A DNA stretch of 64,000 nt from Paenirhizobium naphthalenivorans (GTDB lineage: Bacteria; Pseudomonadota; Alphaproteobacteria; Rhizobiales; Rhizobiaceae), in assembly GCF_007992095.1 (NCBI RefSeq), contig NZ_BJZP01000012.1, positions 1-64,000 of the forward strand, given 5' to 3'. Made by a program: the position numbers and the translations under genes. Every line of letters starts with the position of its first letter. The stretch's first letter is position 1. The notes under the pieces are model-generated. The model searched no databases. It saw nothing but the letters and a program-made list of their open reading frames with translations, and had not been told where the DNA came from. Shown piece by piece: positions 54,754 through 63,529 of the stretch.

Positions 54754-55472
54754 TCAACCTTGAGGAAGACCAGGTCGAGGAATTCGGATAGCCAGGCTTT
54801 CAGCGGCGCGTCGAAAATCATCCGGCCTTCCAGATGATCGCGGCCCTGCTGGGCATTCGGCATGATGAAGCGATGCGCACCATGCACGACCCAGCGCTGC
54901 ATCATCGCGCGGGTGAGTTCGGCATGGAACTGCAAGCCCCAGGCATTGTCCCCGTAGCGGATCGCCTGGTTGCGGTAGACGTCGCCAGCGGCGAGCAGCT
55001 GACAGCCATGCGGTAGGTCGAAGCCCTCGCGATGGAAGTGGTAGACCATTTTCGGCCAGTGAGGCATCAGCATGCGCCCGTGTTCGGTCGGGCGCATCGG
55101 ATACCAGCCGATTTCGACACGACCCTCGGGGTCTGCCTCGACCTTTCCGCCGAGATGGCGAACCAACATCTGCGCGCCGAGGCATATGCCGAGGAACGGT
55201 TTGTTCTCCTTAAGCGGAACCGCAAGCCAGTCGGTCTCGGCCTTTACAAACGCGTCTGGATCATTGGCGCTCATTGGGCCACCGAACACGACGGCGCCGG
55301 AATGCGCTTCGAGCGTGCCCGGCAGGCGATCGCCGAGAACCGGGCGGCGGATATCCAGGGGAAAGCCCTTCTCGATCAGCATCTGGCCCACGCGACCCGC
55401 GCTTGACCTTTCCTGATGGAGCACAATCAGGACGGGCAGGCGGTCTCGGCGTCGGGACGGATCGTCAAGCAT
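54741..55472 (-). CDS. Class I glutamine amidotransferase (GuaA-N-like), standalone
   Basis: The 243-residue protein has the catalytic triad of class I GATases: Cys97 in GICLGAQ, His183 and Glu185 in QFHAELT. It lacks a synthase domain and resembles the GMP-synthase-glutaminase-like standalone proteins that may act on glutamine derivatives or gamma-glutamyl polyamines. The start overlaps the end of the TerB-like gene by 8 nt. The role is not known. Confidence 0.88.
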   Translation of the reverse strand: MLDDPSRRRDRLPVLIVLHQERSSAGRVGQMLIEKGFPLDIRRPVLGDRLPGTLEAHSGAVVFGGPMSANDPDAFVKAETDWLAVPLKENKPFLGICLGAQMLVRHLGGKVEADPEGRVEIGWYPMRPTEHGRMLMPHWPKMVYHFHREGFDLPHGCQLLAAGDVYRNQAIRYGDNAWGLQFHAELTRAMMQRWVVHGAHRFIMPNAQQGRDHLEGRMIFDAPLKAWLSEFLDLVFLKVDHFS

Positions 55473-55941
55473 CGCCGTCGCCCTTGAGGCCGGCGCGTGC
55501 CAGGGCTTCCTGCCGCTCATGTACCCGGTCGCGCGCCGACACGCCAAGAAGGTCGGCGATCCGCCAGATCGCATGATCCTCCATTTCGCTGCGGTTTCCA
55601 TCGGCATAGACAATGTCCCACAGGACGCCGACGAGTTGCTGGCGCTGGCTTTCATCCAGCGTGCGCTTCAGTTCCGATGTGAAGCGAAAATAGTCGACCG
55701 CCTCGCTTTCAGCCTTGCGGCTCTCCGCCAACAGCGCATCAAGGGCATTTTCATCGAGCGCATATTGCTCTCGCAAAAGCGACCGCAGCTTGACCTGCTC
55801 CGCATCATGCACGACCCCGTCCGCTTCCATGACTTGCAGGCACAGAGCGGCTACCGCGATGCGTGGATCATTCGGCGCGAAGGCCGGCTGCGGCCTGAAT
55901 TGGGTCAGGCTCTGGAAGAAGGACTGCAATCGGTCCAGCAT
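55465..55941 (-). CDS. TerB-like tellurite resistance/DjlA-N domain protein
   Basis: The 158-residue protein has a TerB-type helical domain with its acidic metal-binding repeats LQVMEADGVVHDAEQ (near 37) and WDIVYADGNRSEMED (about 109). It carries no other domain. The function is unknown; related domains occur in DjlA and tellurite operons. GAGGAGG precedes the ATG. It follows hemY by 9 nt and overlaps the GATase gene, so it is part of the same long minus-strand unit. Confidence 0.88.
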   Translation of the reverse strand: MLDRLQSFFQSLTQFRPQPAFAPNDPRIAVAALCLQVMEADGVVHDAEQVKLRSLLREQYALDENALDALLAESRKAESEAVDYFRFTSELKRTLDESQRQQLVGVLWDIVYADGNRSEMEDHAIWRIADLLGVSARDRVHERQEALARAGLKGDGDA

Positions 55942-55950
55942 GTCACCTCC

Positions 55951-57558
55951 TCAGAAGAGTTTCAGTCGAGTTTTCTGGTCGGCCGGTGCCTGCCCGCCTT
56001 CGCGGACACCCGGATCGTCCGGCGGCCGTCCGAAAAATGGCTCCGGGCTCGGCTCGGGCTTCACTTTCCGAGCGGGTGGGCTGGCGGTGACCGGCTTGGC
56101 CATCTTATCCGGGGCGACCTGGGCAGGGCGCTCATCCACAATGGACACGGGAGCGCGTGGCTGCTCCGGTGCCAAGGAGGCCTGTTGTGTTTCCACGGTG
56201 CTGACTGGCGGCAGGGTTTCGAGAGCAATGGCGGCACTGTCGAGCGCACCGTCCTCGATCGGACCTTCCAACTGATCGAAGGGCACCTTCCATTCAAAGG
56301 CGTCGAGCCGTCCGGTGACCGGCGACAGCGGAAGCCACGTGTCTGAGACAAAGCCGTCGGCGACCCAGGCGGGATCACGGCCGGCCTTGAGCGCTTGCGC
56401 CATCCAGTGACGAATGCGACCCTGATCGCCGGTCTCGGCCTCCTCAATATCGGCAAGCAGCAGGTAGACGCGCTCGCGCGAATCCATCCGGGCGGCCGCC
56501 TCCGCCTTGGTGCGGGCTTTCTTGAAGTCCTGCGCATCGAGGGCCGCCTCCGCAACGATCATCAGCGATTCAACATTGCTGGTGCGCAGCGATTCCAGCC
56601 GCTCGGCTCGCTTCAACCTGTCCGTGGCGCTGTCGCCACCGCGGGCATGCAGGTAGGCCTTGGCGATTTCCGGATGCGGATTGAGCTTCCAGACCTGCTC
56701 CAGCACGCTTGAGGCCTTGCGCAGGTTATTCTCGCGCAGATAGGCCTTGGCTGCGACGATGGCCGCCGGAACGAGGTCCTTCACAAGTTTCAGGGCCTGC
56801 AGCGCGTTGTCGCGGGCGGCTGTTGGCTCGCTTTCCAATTGGTCCCCGGCCTTCGCCGTCAGAAGCACCGCCTTGAGGCGCTCGGCCTCGGCCCGGTTCA
56901 ACACATGCGCGACCCGCTGCTGGTCGAGCAGGCGGATCGAATCATCCCAGTTGCCGACGCTACAACGGTATTCCAGCGTCGCCTTGGCGGCCCAGGGCAG
57001 ATAAGGCGCGGTCTCTGCTGCCGTTTCGGCGTATTGGCGGGCTGCCTCATGTGCGCCAAGCCGGTTGGCTTCGACGTAGAGGCCACGCAGCCCCAGTTCG
57101 CAAGTTTCCGGATCCTCCGCCATTTGCTGGAACAGACGTCGTGCCTCGTCGTGACGGCCTTCGATCACGGCTGTCTGGGCTTCGAGCACCAGGATGAGTG
57201 GTTCTTGGTCGGCGCGCAGCAAGCCCCGGGCCCGCGCGCTCATCTTGTGAGCCAGCGCCGCATTGCCGGCACCGGCGGCGATGAGGCCAGTCGACAGTGC
57301 TTGGTAGCCGCGGTCACGGGTACGGGCGCGGAAGTAGCGCCGAGCGGAATGCGGTGAGGTCCACAGGACGCGGATAAACCACCAGAGGATCATGACGGTC
57401 GCGACGATCATAAGCACGATCGAGGCCGCCACCATAAGGCTCATTTCGATCAACTGGCCCTGCCAGAGAATCGACAGGGAACCGGGTCGATCGGCGAGCC
57501 AGGCAAAGCCGAAGCCGAGGATGAGGATGGTGAGGATGAAGAACAGAATTCTCAGCAT
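55951..57558 (-). CDS. hemY: HemY-like TPR membrane protein
   Basis: The 535-residue protein has two N-terminal membrane spans (about residues 2-20 and 40-63), the HemY_N region with SPHSARRYFRARTRDRGYQAL, then TPR-like helical repeats (about 90-400) and a disordered Pro-rich tail. Proteobacterial HemY is a heme-pathway-linked inner-membrane protein of unclear biochemical role, distinct from protoporphyrinogen oxidase of the same name. It follows the Mic60 homologue by 12 nt. The tail PDDPGVREGGQAPADQKTRLKLF fits rhizobial members. Confidence 0.9.
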   Translation of the reverse strand: MLRILFFILTILILGFGFAWLADRPGSLSILWQGQLIEMSLMVAASIVLMIVATVMILWWFIRVLWTSPHSARRYFRARTRDRGYQALSTGLIAAGAGNAALAHKMSARARGLLRADQEPLILVLEAQTAVIEGRHDEARRLFQQMAEDPETCELGLRGLYVEANRLGAHEAARQYAETAAETAPYLPWAAKATLEYRCSVGNWDDSIRLLDQQRVAHVLNRAEAERLKAVLLTAKAGDQLESEPTAARDNALQALKLVKDLVPAAIVAAKAYLRENNLRKASSVLEQVWKLNPHPEIAKAYLHARGGDSATDRLKRAERLESLRTSNVESLMIVAEAALDAQDFKKARTKAEAAARMDSRERVYLLLADIEEAETGDQGRIRHWMAQALKAGRDPAWVADGFVSDTWLPLSPVTGRLDAFEWKVPFDQLEGPIEDGALDSAAIALETLPPVSTVETQQASLAPEQPRAPVSIVDERPAQVAPDKMAKPVTASPPARKVKPEPSPEPFFGRPPDDPGVREGGQAPADQKTRLKLF

Positions 57559-57570
57559 GGGTTTGCTTCC

Positions 57571-58851
57571 TCAGCCCTGCTTGCCGCTGATGACGGCAGC
57601 GAGCGCGTCGCCGACCAGCGTCTCGATTTCAATACGGGTCATGAGCGTCGACACGTAGTCGGTGGAAACGGCCTTTCCGGCTTCCGGTAGGCTCTCCCAC
57701 TCGAGCGCCGCCCCTTTCAGGTCGCCGTTCTGCAACTTGTCCTGCATGCGAGCGAGAATCGCCTCCGGGCTTGCGCCTTCGACATTGCCAACCGGACGGA
57801 CCTTGATCACCGAGAATGCACTCGACAGCAGGCGCTGGCCGATGCCTTCGTTCGGATCGGGTTGGTGGATCGCCGCCAGCACCTTATCGGCGACATTGCC
57901 GAACTTGCGCACCAGTTCGGCGCGCGATGCGACGCCTGTCGCGGCATACGGGCGCAGGCCCTCGATTGCCGGATCGTCGGGCGCGATGCTGGCCAGGGCG
58001 TCGAGCTCGGCCATGAAGGGACCGCCGCGCTCCGTTGCGGACTTCAGGGCGGTCAGCGCAATCGCTTTGGCCATCTCGACGTCGGTACGGGGCTCGTCGA
58101 GCTTCTTCTCGGCCGCCGCAAGGCGTTCGGTCAGGCGAGTCTCAGTTTCGCCAAGCGCGGTCGCATTGTTGGCAATCTCGTCCTTCAGGGCGGCCAGCGT
58201 TTCATCGTTCTGGGCCAGCCTCTGGCGCAATTCATCGAGCGCGGTAGTATCTGTTGCCGGGCTAGCCGGGTTGGCCATCGCCTCTTCCAGCGCCGTCAGC
58301 CGCTCTTCTAGACGGGGGTCAGCGGTTGGGGCGGGTGCTGTGGCAATACCGGCAAGCTGCGCCTTCAGGGTTTCGATTTCGACTGACAGACCGGACGTAT
58401 CTGCCGGAGTTGTGGCTTCGGGTGCCGCTGCTGGCAGGTAACCCGCATATTGCATGCTGCCGGCGGCGGCCAAGGCAATCAGGCCGCCGAAAATACCTGC
58501 GGCGATCAGGACCGGCAAAGCCGGTCCGGCTTTCGCCGACGAGTTAGCCGCGCGCGGCGCAGGCTGTTCTACGGTTTTCGGCGGCGGTTCGGTGCCGGCT
58601 TCCGGCTCGGATGTGGGGGCCTCGGCATCAACGATTTCTTCCGAGACCGCTGGCATGGGCTCACCGGTCACTTCGGAAGGCTGATCTACAGGCGTCTCGA
58701 CGGTGGAGGAAGTCGGTTCGCTCTCAGGTGCCTCTGAGCCGTTGCTTTGAGGCTGTGCCGTGGCCTCACTGTCGGTCGCCTCGGCCGTCAGGTCGATGAT
58801 GACCGGGTCCTTCGGCGACTTCGAGCGGCGGGGTGGCTTTCCGGAAACCAT
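57571..58851 (-). CDS. Alphaproteobacterial Mic60 (mitofilin-like) membrane protein
   Basis: The 426-residue protein has an acidic, disordered N-terminus (E/P/S/T-rich, about residues 15-105), one membrane span (about 111-136), a coiled coil (about 155-260) and a C-terminal mitofilin-like domain (about 270-425, ending LVGDALAAVISGKQG). This is the layout of alphaMic60, the homologue of the mitochondrial MICOS cristae-shaping protein. It is located between hemD and hemY as known for the group. In phototrophs it helps shape intracytoplasmic membranes; its role in a non-phototroph is open. Confidence 0.9.
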   Translation of the reverse strand: MVSGKPPRRSKSPKDPVIIDLTAEATDSEATAQPQSNGSEAPESEPTSSTVETPVDQPSEVTGEPMPAVSEEIVDAEAPTSEPEAGTEPPPKTVEQPAPRAANSSAKAGPALPVLIAAGIFGGLIALAAAGSMQYAGYLPAAAPEATTPADTSGLSVEIETLKAQLAGIATAPAPTADPRLEERLTALEEAMANPASPATDTTALDELRQRLAQNDETLAALKDEIANNATALGETETRLTERLAAAEKKLDEPRTDVEMAKAIALTALKSATERGGPFMAELDALASIAPDDPAIEGLRPYAATGVASRAELVRKFGNVADKVLAAIHQPDPNEGIGQRLLSSAFSVIKVRPVGNVEGASPEAILARMQDKLQNGDLKGAALEWESLPEAGKAVSTDYVSTLMTRIEIETLVGDALAAVISGKQG

Positions 58852-58939
58852 GTCAACCTCTTCATTTCCCTGCGGTCCGCTAAAACTAGTCAGTCGGAAG
58901 GGGGAAGGAAAGGGCGAAGATCAAATTTGGCCCTCGACC

Positions 58940-59665
58940 TTAGAGTAGTGAGAGGAGCGAGGCCTCCGTCGGGACCGGCGCTGCCTGTGTTCTCTGGCTG
59001 TAGACTTCGGGAACGGCAGCGGCGACTTTCTCGCTCAGGCAGAGAAAACGGGTGTTGGAGAAACGGTCCGGATCGACCGCTAACAGCGTCTGATCGAACA
59101 GACGGTGTGCACTCTCGCTCGAATAGAGCAGCGCGACATCGATGCTGCCTTTGCCGAGAAGCTCTCCAATTTCCGATGAAGACGGTGCAAGAGGCCGCAT
59201 CCGATAGCACTCGCAGACCTCGAAGGGCATGGTCAGCGCTTTGAGTTCGGTTTCGAAGCTTGCGGCGCGGGGGCTTCCGGCGAGGTATAGAACAGGGCGA
59301 TCCACGGAGGCGGCTTCGCCGACTTGCTCCATGATCAGCCGGGCAAGGGCCGTTCCGTCACTATTTCCGGTAAAGACTTTGCTAAATCCCAGTTTGCGTG
59401 CGGCATCACCCGTCTTCTCACCCACAGCAAAGCAGGCCGTATCCATGTAGGCTGCCGGATAATCGGGCAGGGTCGCCAGGGCGCGCAAGGCCTCGGCGCT
59501 GGTGACTGCGATTGCAGCGTGAGGACGCGCAAGGGCCGTTCTCAAGGCGTCGCTGTCGTACTCGGCAGCGGCGAGCGGCAGGAGCAGGGGGGCGTGACCG
59601 CGCCGCCTGAGTTCGGCGGCAGTTCGGCTTGCCGCCGGTTCGGGGCGCGTTACAAGAACGCGCAT
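58940..59665 (-). CDS. hemD: Uroporphyrinogen-III synthase
   Basis: The 241-residue protein starts MRVLVTRPEPAASRTAAELR, the typical HemD opening, with ITSAEALRAL and LYSSESAHRLF (expected FTSSSA-like) in the two lobes. It closes hydroxymethylbilane with D-ring inversion. HemD is poorly conserved in sequence, so identification also rests on position 3 nt after the stop of hemC on the same strand. Confidence 0.9.
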   Translation of the reverse strand: MRVLVTRPEPAASRTAAELRRRGHAPLLLPLAAAEYDSDALRTALARPHAAIAVTSAEALRALATLPDYPAAYMDTACFAVGEKTGDAARKLGFSKVFTGNSDGTALARLIMEQVGEAASVDRPVLYLAGSPRAASFETELKALTMPFEVCECYRMRPLAPSSSEIGELLGKGSIDVALLYSSESAHRLFDQTLLAVDPDRFSNTRFLCLSEKVAAAVPEVYSQRTQAAPVPTEASLLSLL

Positions 59666-59668
59666 GGC

Positions 59669-60598
59669 CTAGCTCCAGCTGGAAAAGAAATCGGGACCAG
59701 CCTTGGCGCGTACCGCCTCACCGGCGGCGCGTCCGATCCGTGCGGCTTCACTGCGGGCGCCTTCCATGTTGATCTCATGATGACGCGAGCCGTCCGGGGT
59801 CAGGATCATGCCGGAGAAGGAGAGTCGGTCGTCGTCACAAATGGCAAGGCCGGCGATCGGTGTCCGGCAAGAGCCATCGAGTGCGGCGAGAAAAGCGCGC
59901 TCGCAAGTTACCGCGTCGGAGGTCGTGCGATCGTTGATCGTTGCCAAGAGAGCGTTTATCCGGTCGTCGTCGACCCGGGTTTCGATGCAGATGGCACCCT
60001 GGGCCGGCGCCGGGGGGAAGTCCTTCGGATCAAGCAGTTCGGTCGGCACGTCCAGCTTGCCCAGGCGCCGGAGGCCGGCATAGGCCAGCAATGTGCCGTC
60101 AGCCTGGCCCTCGGCCAGCTTCCTTAGTCGGGTATCGACCTGTCCCCGAAAGGTGATGACTTTGAGATCTGGACGCAGGCGACGGATCAGGGCCTGGCGG
60201 CGCAGCGAGGCGGAGCCGACCGTGGCGCCAAGCGGCAGTTCGGTCAGTTTTGGCGTTGTCTTGCCGATGAAGGCGTCACGGACATCTTCGCGCGGCAGGA
60301 AGGCGGATAGGAAAAGGCCGTCCGGCAGTTTGGTCGGCATGTCCTTGGAAGAGTGAACGGCCAGATCCAGATCGCCGGAACGCAATTGCGCCTCGATCTC
60401 TTCGGTGAACAAGCCCTTGCCGCCGAGTTCAGCCAAGGGGCGATCGGTGACACGGTCGCCTTGCGTCGAGAGAACGACAACCTCGAACATATCTTCGGTC
60501 AGGCCATGGGCTGCCATCAGACGGTCGCGGGTCTCATAGGCTTGCGCGAGCGCCAGAGGGCTGCCACGTGTGCCGATGCGGAAAGGTTTTGTTTGCAT
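59669..60598 (-). CDS. hemC: Hydroxymethylbilane synthase (porphobilinogen deaminase)
   Basis: The 309-residue enzyme polymerises four porphobilinogens. The dipyrromethane cofactor is attached to Cys244 in [10 protein letters not shown], and the catalytic Asp86 lies in [22 protein letters not shown] at the N-terminus is the family signature. It heads the run hemC-hemD-Mic60-hemY-TerB-GATase on the minus strand and is divergent from tsaD with 73 nt between starts, a conserved alphaproteobacterial arrangement. Confidence 0.96.
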   Translation of the reverse strand: MQTKPFRIGTRGSPLALAQAYETRDRLMAAHGLTEDMFEVVVLSTQGDRVTDRPLAELGGKGLFTEEIEAQLRSGDLDLAVHSSKDMPTKLPDGLFLSAFLPREDVRDAFIGKTTPKLTELPLGATVGSASLRRQALIRRLRPDLKVITFRGQVDTRLRKLAEGQADGTLLAYAGLRRLGKLDVPTELLDPKDFPPAPAQGAICIETRVDDDRINALLATINDRTTSDAVTCERAFLAALDGSCRTPIAGLAICDDDRLSFSGMILTPDGSRHHEINMEGARSEAARIGRAAGEAVRAKAGPDFFSSWS

Positions 60599-60671
60599 CC
60601 GATCTGATCCGTTGTTACCGACAGACCTCGTAGACCGGTTTCACCGCCATCGCAATCAATGAACAGGGCAA

Positions 60672-61769
60672 ATGGGCTCCAAACTACGCATACTCGGCAT
60701 TGAGACCAGCTGTGACGAAACGGCCGCAGCGGTCGTTTCGCGCTTCGAGGACGGCAGCGGTCTGATCGAGGCCGATGTTGTCTTGAGCCAACTCGACGAG
60801 CACAGTGCCTATGGTGGCGTCGTGCCGGAGATCGCGGCGCGCGCGCATGTCGATGCGCTCGACAGTCTGATCGAGGAGGCGCTGGTCCGTGCCGGGACGA
60901 CGCTCTCCGATATCGATGCGATTGCCGCGACTGCCGGCCCCGGTCTGATCGGCGGGTTGCTTGTCGGCCTGATGACCGGCAAGGCGATCGCGCGGGCGAC
61001 GGGTAAGCCGCTCTACGCGATCAACCACCTTGAAGGTCATGCGCTGACGGTGCGGCTCACCGACAATCTCACCTTCCCCTACCTTATGCTGCTCGTTTCC
61101 GGTGGTCATACCCAGTTGGTGCTGGTGCGCGGCATCGGCGACTACCAGCGCTGGGGTACGACGATCGACGACGCGCTGGGCGAGGCATTCGACAAGACCG
61201 CCAAGCTGCTCGGTCTGCCCTATCCAGGCGGTCCTGAAGTCGAGAGGGCGGCGGCGAAGGGTGATGCGCAGCGGTTCAATTTTCCGCGGCCGCTGGTTGG
61301 AGAGACGCGGCTTGATTTCTCCTTTTCCGGCCTGAAAACGGCGGTCCGTCAGGCGGCCGAGAGCATAGAGCCGGTGAGTGGCCAGGATATCTCTGACATT
61401 TGCGCGTCATTCCAGCGGGCGATATCGCGCACGCTCGACGACCGGATCGGGCGTGGGCTGTTGCGATTTCTGACGGAGTTTCCGCAGGGTGACAGCATGC
61501 CGGCTCTCGTGGTGGCCGGCGGGGTTGCCGCCAATCAGGAACTACGCCGCACGTTGCAATCGCTGTGCGACCGGCATGGTTTCCGCTTCGTGGCACCACC
61601 ACTTGGGCTTTGCACCGACAATGCGGTGATGATTGCCTGGGCGGGCCTCGAGCGTATGGCTCTCGGCATGCCGGCAGACGCGCTCGATGTGCAGCCGCGT
61701 TCGCGCTGGCCGCTGGATGCGGGCGCGCAGGCTCTGCTCGCCTATGGCAAGCGGGGAGCTAAGGCATGA
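60672..61769 (+). CDS. tsaD: tRNA threonylcarbamoyladenosine synthase subunit TsaD
   Basis: The 365-residue protein is the catalytic subunit that transfers threonylcarbamoyl to A37 of ANN-decoding tRNAs, with TsaB and TsaE. It has ETSCDET (residues 11-17), the metal-binding HxxxH pair His119/His123 in NHLEGH, and the ASKH-fold GGHTQLVLV and [10 protein letters not shown] motifs. AGGG lies upstream. It overlaps gpsA by four bases (ATGA). Confidence 0.97.
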   Translation: MGSKLRILGIETSCDETAAAVVSRFEDGSGLIEADVVLSQLDEHSAYGGVVPEIAARAHVDALDSLIEEALVRAGTTLSDIDAIAATAGPGLIGGLLVGLMTGKAIARATGKPLYAINHLEGHALTVRLTDNLTFPYLMLLVSGGHTQLVLVRGIGDYQRWGTTIDDALGEAFDKTAKLLGLPYPGGPEVERAAAKGDAQRFNFPRPLVGETRLDFSFSGLKTAVRQAAESIEPVSGQDISDICASFQRAISRTLDDRIGRGLLRFLTEFPQGDSMPALVVAGGVAANQELRRTLQSLCDRHGFRFVAPPLGLCTDNAVMIAWAGLERMALGMPADALDVQPRSRWPLDAGAQALLAYGKRGAKA

Positions 61770-62755
61770 GCGACAGGGAACGGATCGCCGTCATCGGATC
61801 GGGTGCTTTCGGCACCGCGCTTGCGGCCGTCATGGCATCCGAGGGCCGGCTTGAGACGGTGCTTGTTGGCCGCGACGCAACGTTGATCGCCGACTTGCAG
61901 TCGACGCGGGTGCACGAGGCGGCGCTGCCGGGTATCCGGCTGCCGGACGGCTTGGTGTTTTCCTCGGATCTGGACGTGATCTCGACGGCGGGCATTGTGC
62001 TCTTCGCCATGCCGTCGCAGTCCCAGATTGACGCGACCGCCCAATATGGACCGTATCTGCGCGATGGCGCGACCGTGGTCACTTGCGCCAAGGGAATAGA
62101 CCGGAGTTCAACCCGGCTGCTCACCGACGTACTCGAAGAAGCCTTGCCGCATCATCCGGTTGCAGCGCTTTCCGGGCCGGGCTTTGCCGCTGATATTGCC
62201 AAGGGGTTGCCGACCGCCATGGCGATCGCCGCTGCCGATCTTTCTGTTGCTGAAATGCTGGCGCATGCCATTTCCGGTCGTACCTTCCGGCTCTACGCCT
62301 CTGGCGACCGGATCGGCGTACAACTCGGCGGTGCTTTGAAAAACGTCCTGGCGATCGCCTGCGGCATCGTCGAAGGCATGGGGCTCGGCGATTCGGCCCG
62401 CGCCGCGCTGATTGCCCGAGGCTTGGCTGAAATGTCACGGCTGGTCGCGGCCATGGGCGGCAAGGCGGACACGGTGCGCGGTCTTTCCGGTCTTGGGGAT
62501 CTGGTCCTCACGGCCACCAGTCACCAATCGCGTAACCTGCGCTTCGGCATTTCGCTGGGGCGCGGCGAGCCGATCGACTTCTCACGCGGCCAGTTGGTCG
62601 AGGGCGCCTTTGCCGCTGCTGTCGCCTCCCGCCTTGCCGAAGGGCTGGAGGTCAGCATGCCGATCACCGATGCCGTCGCCCTGGTCATCGAGGGCAACCT
62701 CGATATTCCGACGGCCATTGAGCAACTGATGTCGCGTCCGATCACCACCGAGTGA
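61766..62755 (+). CDS. gpsA: Glycerol-3-phosphate dehydrogenase [NAD(P)+]
   Basis: The 329-residue enzyme makes sn-glycerol-3-phosphate for phospholipids. It shows the Rossmann [10 protein letters not shown] (residues 11-20), the catalytic lysine in [13 protein letters not shown], and [14 protein letters not shown]. Translation is likely coupled to tsaD through the ATGA overlap. The YciI gene follows after 32 nt. Confidence 0.96.
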   Translation: MSDRERIAVIGSGAFGTALAAVMASEGRLETVLVGRDATLIADLQSTRVHEAALPGIRLPDGLVFSSDLDVISTAGIVLFAMPSQSQIDATAQYGPYLRDGATVVTCAKGIDRSSTRLLTDVLEEALPHHPVAALSGPGFAADIAKGLPTAMAIAAADLSVAEMLAHAISGRTFRLYASGDRIGVQLGGALKNVLAIACGIVEGMGLGDSARAALIARGLAEMSRLVAAMGGKADTVRGLSGLGDLVLTATSHQSRNLRFGISLGRGEPIDFSRGQLVEGAFAAAVASRLAEGLEVSMPITDAVALVIEGNLDIPTAIEQLMSRPITTE

Positions 62756-62787
62756 CAAGCGTCGAACAACCAAGGAGAAATGAGAAC

Positions 62788-63081
62788 ATGCTGTTTGCCG
62801 TGATCTGCACCGACAAGCCCGGGCACCTGAACGTCCGGATGGAAACCCGCCCGGCCCATGTCGAGTGGTTGAACGGCCTGAACGCCGCCGGCACGCTGAA
62901 GATCGGCGGGCCGTTCCTCGATGAGGATGGCAAGCCCTGTGGTTCGATGCTGCTGATCGCTGCCGATGATCTCGGCGCGGCCAAGGCTGTTGCCGCGCAG
63001 GACCCCTATGCTGGCGCCGGCCTCTTCGCTGATGTTGAAATCAAGCCTTACAACTGGATCTTCAACAATCCGGAGGCCTGA
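62788..63081 (+). CDS. YciI-like protein
   Basis: The 97-residue protein matches the YciI family (MLFAVICTDKPGHLNVRMET, AHVEWLNGLNAAG, GGPFLDEDGKP and DPYAGAGLFADVEIKPYNW). The conserved His and Asp suggest a small ferredoxin-like-fold enzyme, but the function is unknown. AAGGAG lies about 10 nt upstream of the chosen ATG; a GTG 36 nt earlier is less likely. The EVE gene starts 7 nt after its stop. Confidence 0.9.
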   Translation: MLFAVICTDKPGHLNVRMETRPAHVEWLNGLNAAGTLKIGGPFLDEDGKPCGSMLLIAADDLGAAKAVAAQDPYAGAGLFADVEIKPYNWIFNNPEA

Positions 63082-63088
63082 GGCGGAC

Positions 63089-63520
63089 ATGGCATTTTGG
63101 CTCTACAAGTCAGAACCCTTCAAATGGTCCTGGGAAATGCAGAAGGCCAAGGGTGACGTTGGCGAGGAGTGGACGGGCGTTCGCAACTATCTCGCGCGTA
63201 ACAACATGCGGGCCATGCAGATCGGCGACAAAGGCTTCTTCTATCATTCGAACGAGGGGCTGGAGGTCGTCGGAATCGTCGAGGTCTGTGCCCTTTCTCA
63301 TCCGGATTCGACAGCCGAGGGCGATGCCCGCTGGGATTGCGTCGACATCCGCGCTGTGTGCGATATGCCAAGACCCGTCACGCTGAAGGACGTCAAGGCC
63401 AATCCGAAGCTCGCCGGTATGGCACTCGTCACCTCGATGCGCCTCTCGGTGCAGCCGGTGACGGAAGAGGAATATCTCGAAGTCTGCCGTATGGGCGGGC
63501 TCGAGAATCCACCGCGCTGA
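63089..63520 (+). CDS. EVE-domain protein
   Basis: The 143-residue protein is a complete EVE domain (starts MAFWLYKSEPFKWSWEMQ; WTGVRNYLARNNMRAMQIGDKGFFYHSN is diagnostic). EVE domains are related to PUA/YTH and are thought to bind modified bases in DNA or RNA. GAGG precedes the ATG. It is in the operon with tsaD, gpsA and YciI; tsaD makes a tRNA modification, but any link is speculative. Confidence 0.93.
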   Translation: MAFWLYKSEPFKWSWEMQKAKGDVGEEWTGVRNYLARNNMRAMQIGDKGFFYHSNEGLEVVGIVEVCALSHPDSTAEGDARWDCVDIRAVCDMPRPVTLKDVKANPKLAGMALVTSMRLSVQPVTEEEYLEVCRMGGLENPPR

Positions 63521-63529
63521 GGAGGTGGC

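Noticed and set aside
57571..58851. Reading the Mic60 homologue as a generic coiled-coil or TonB-like protein
   Set aside because: Single span, coiled coil, C-terminal mitofilin-like domain and position between hemD and hemY fit alphaMic60 better.
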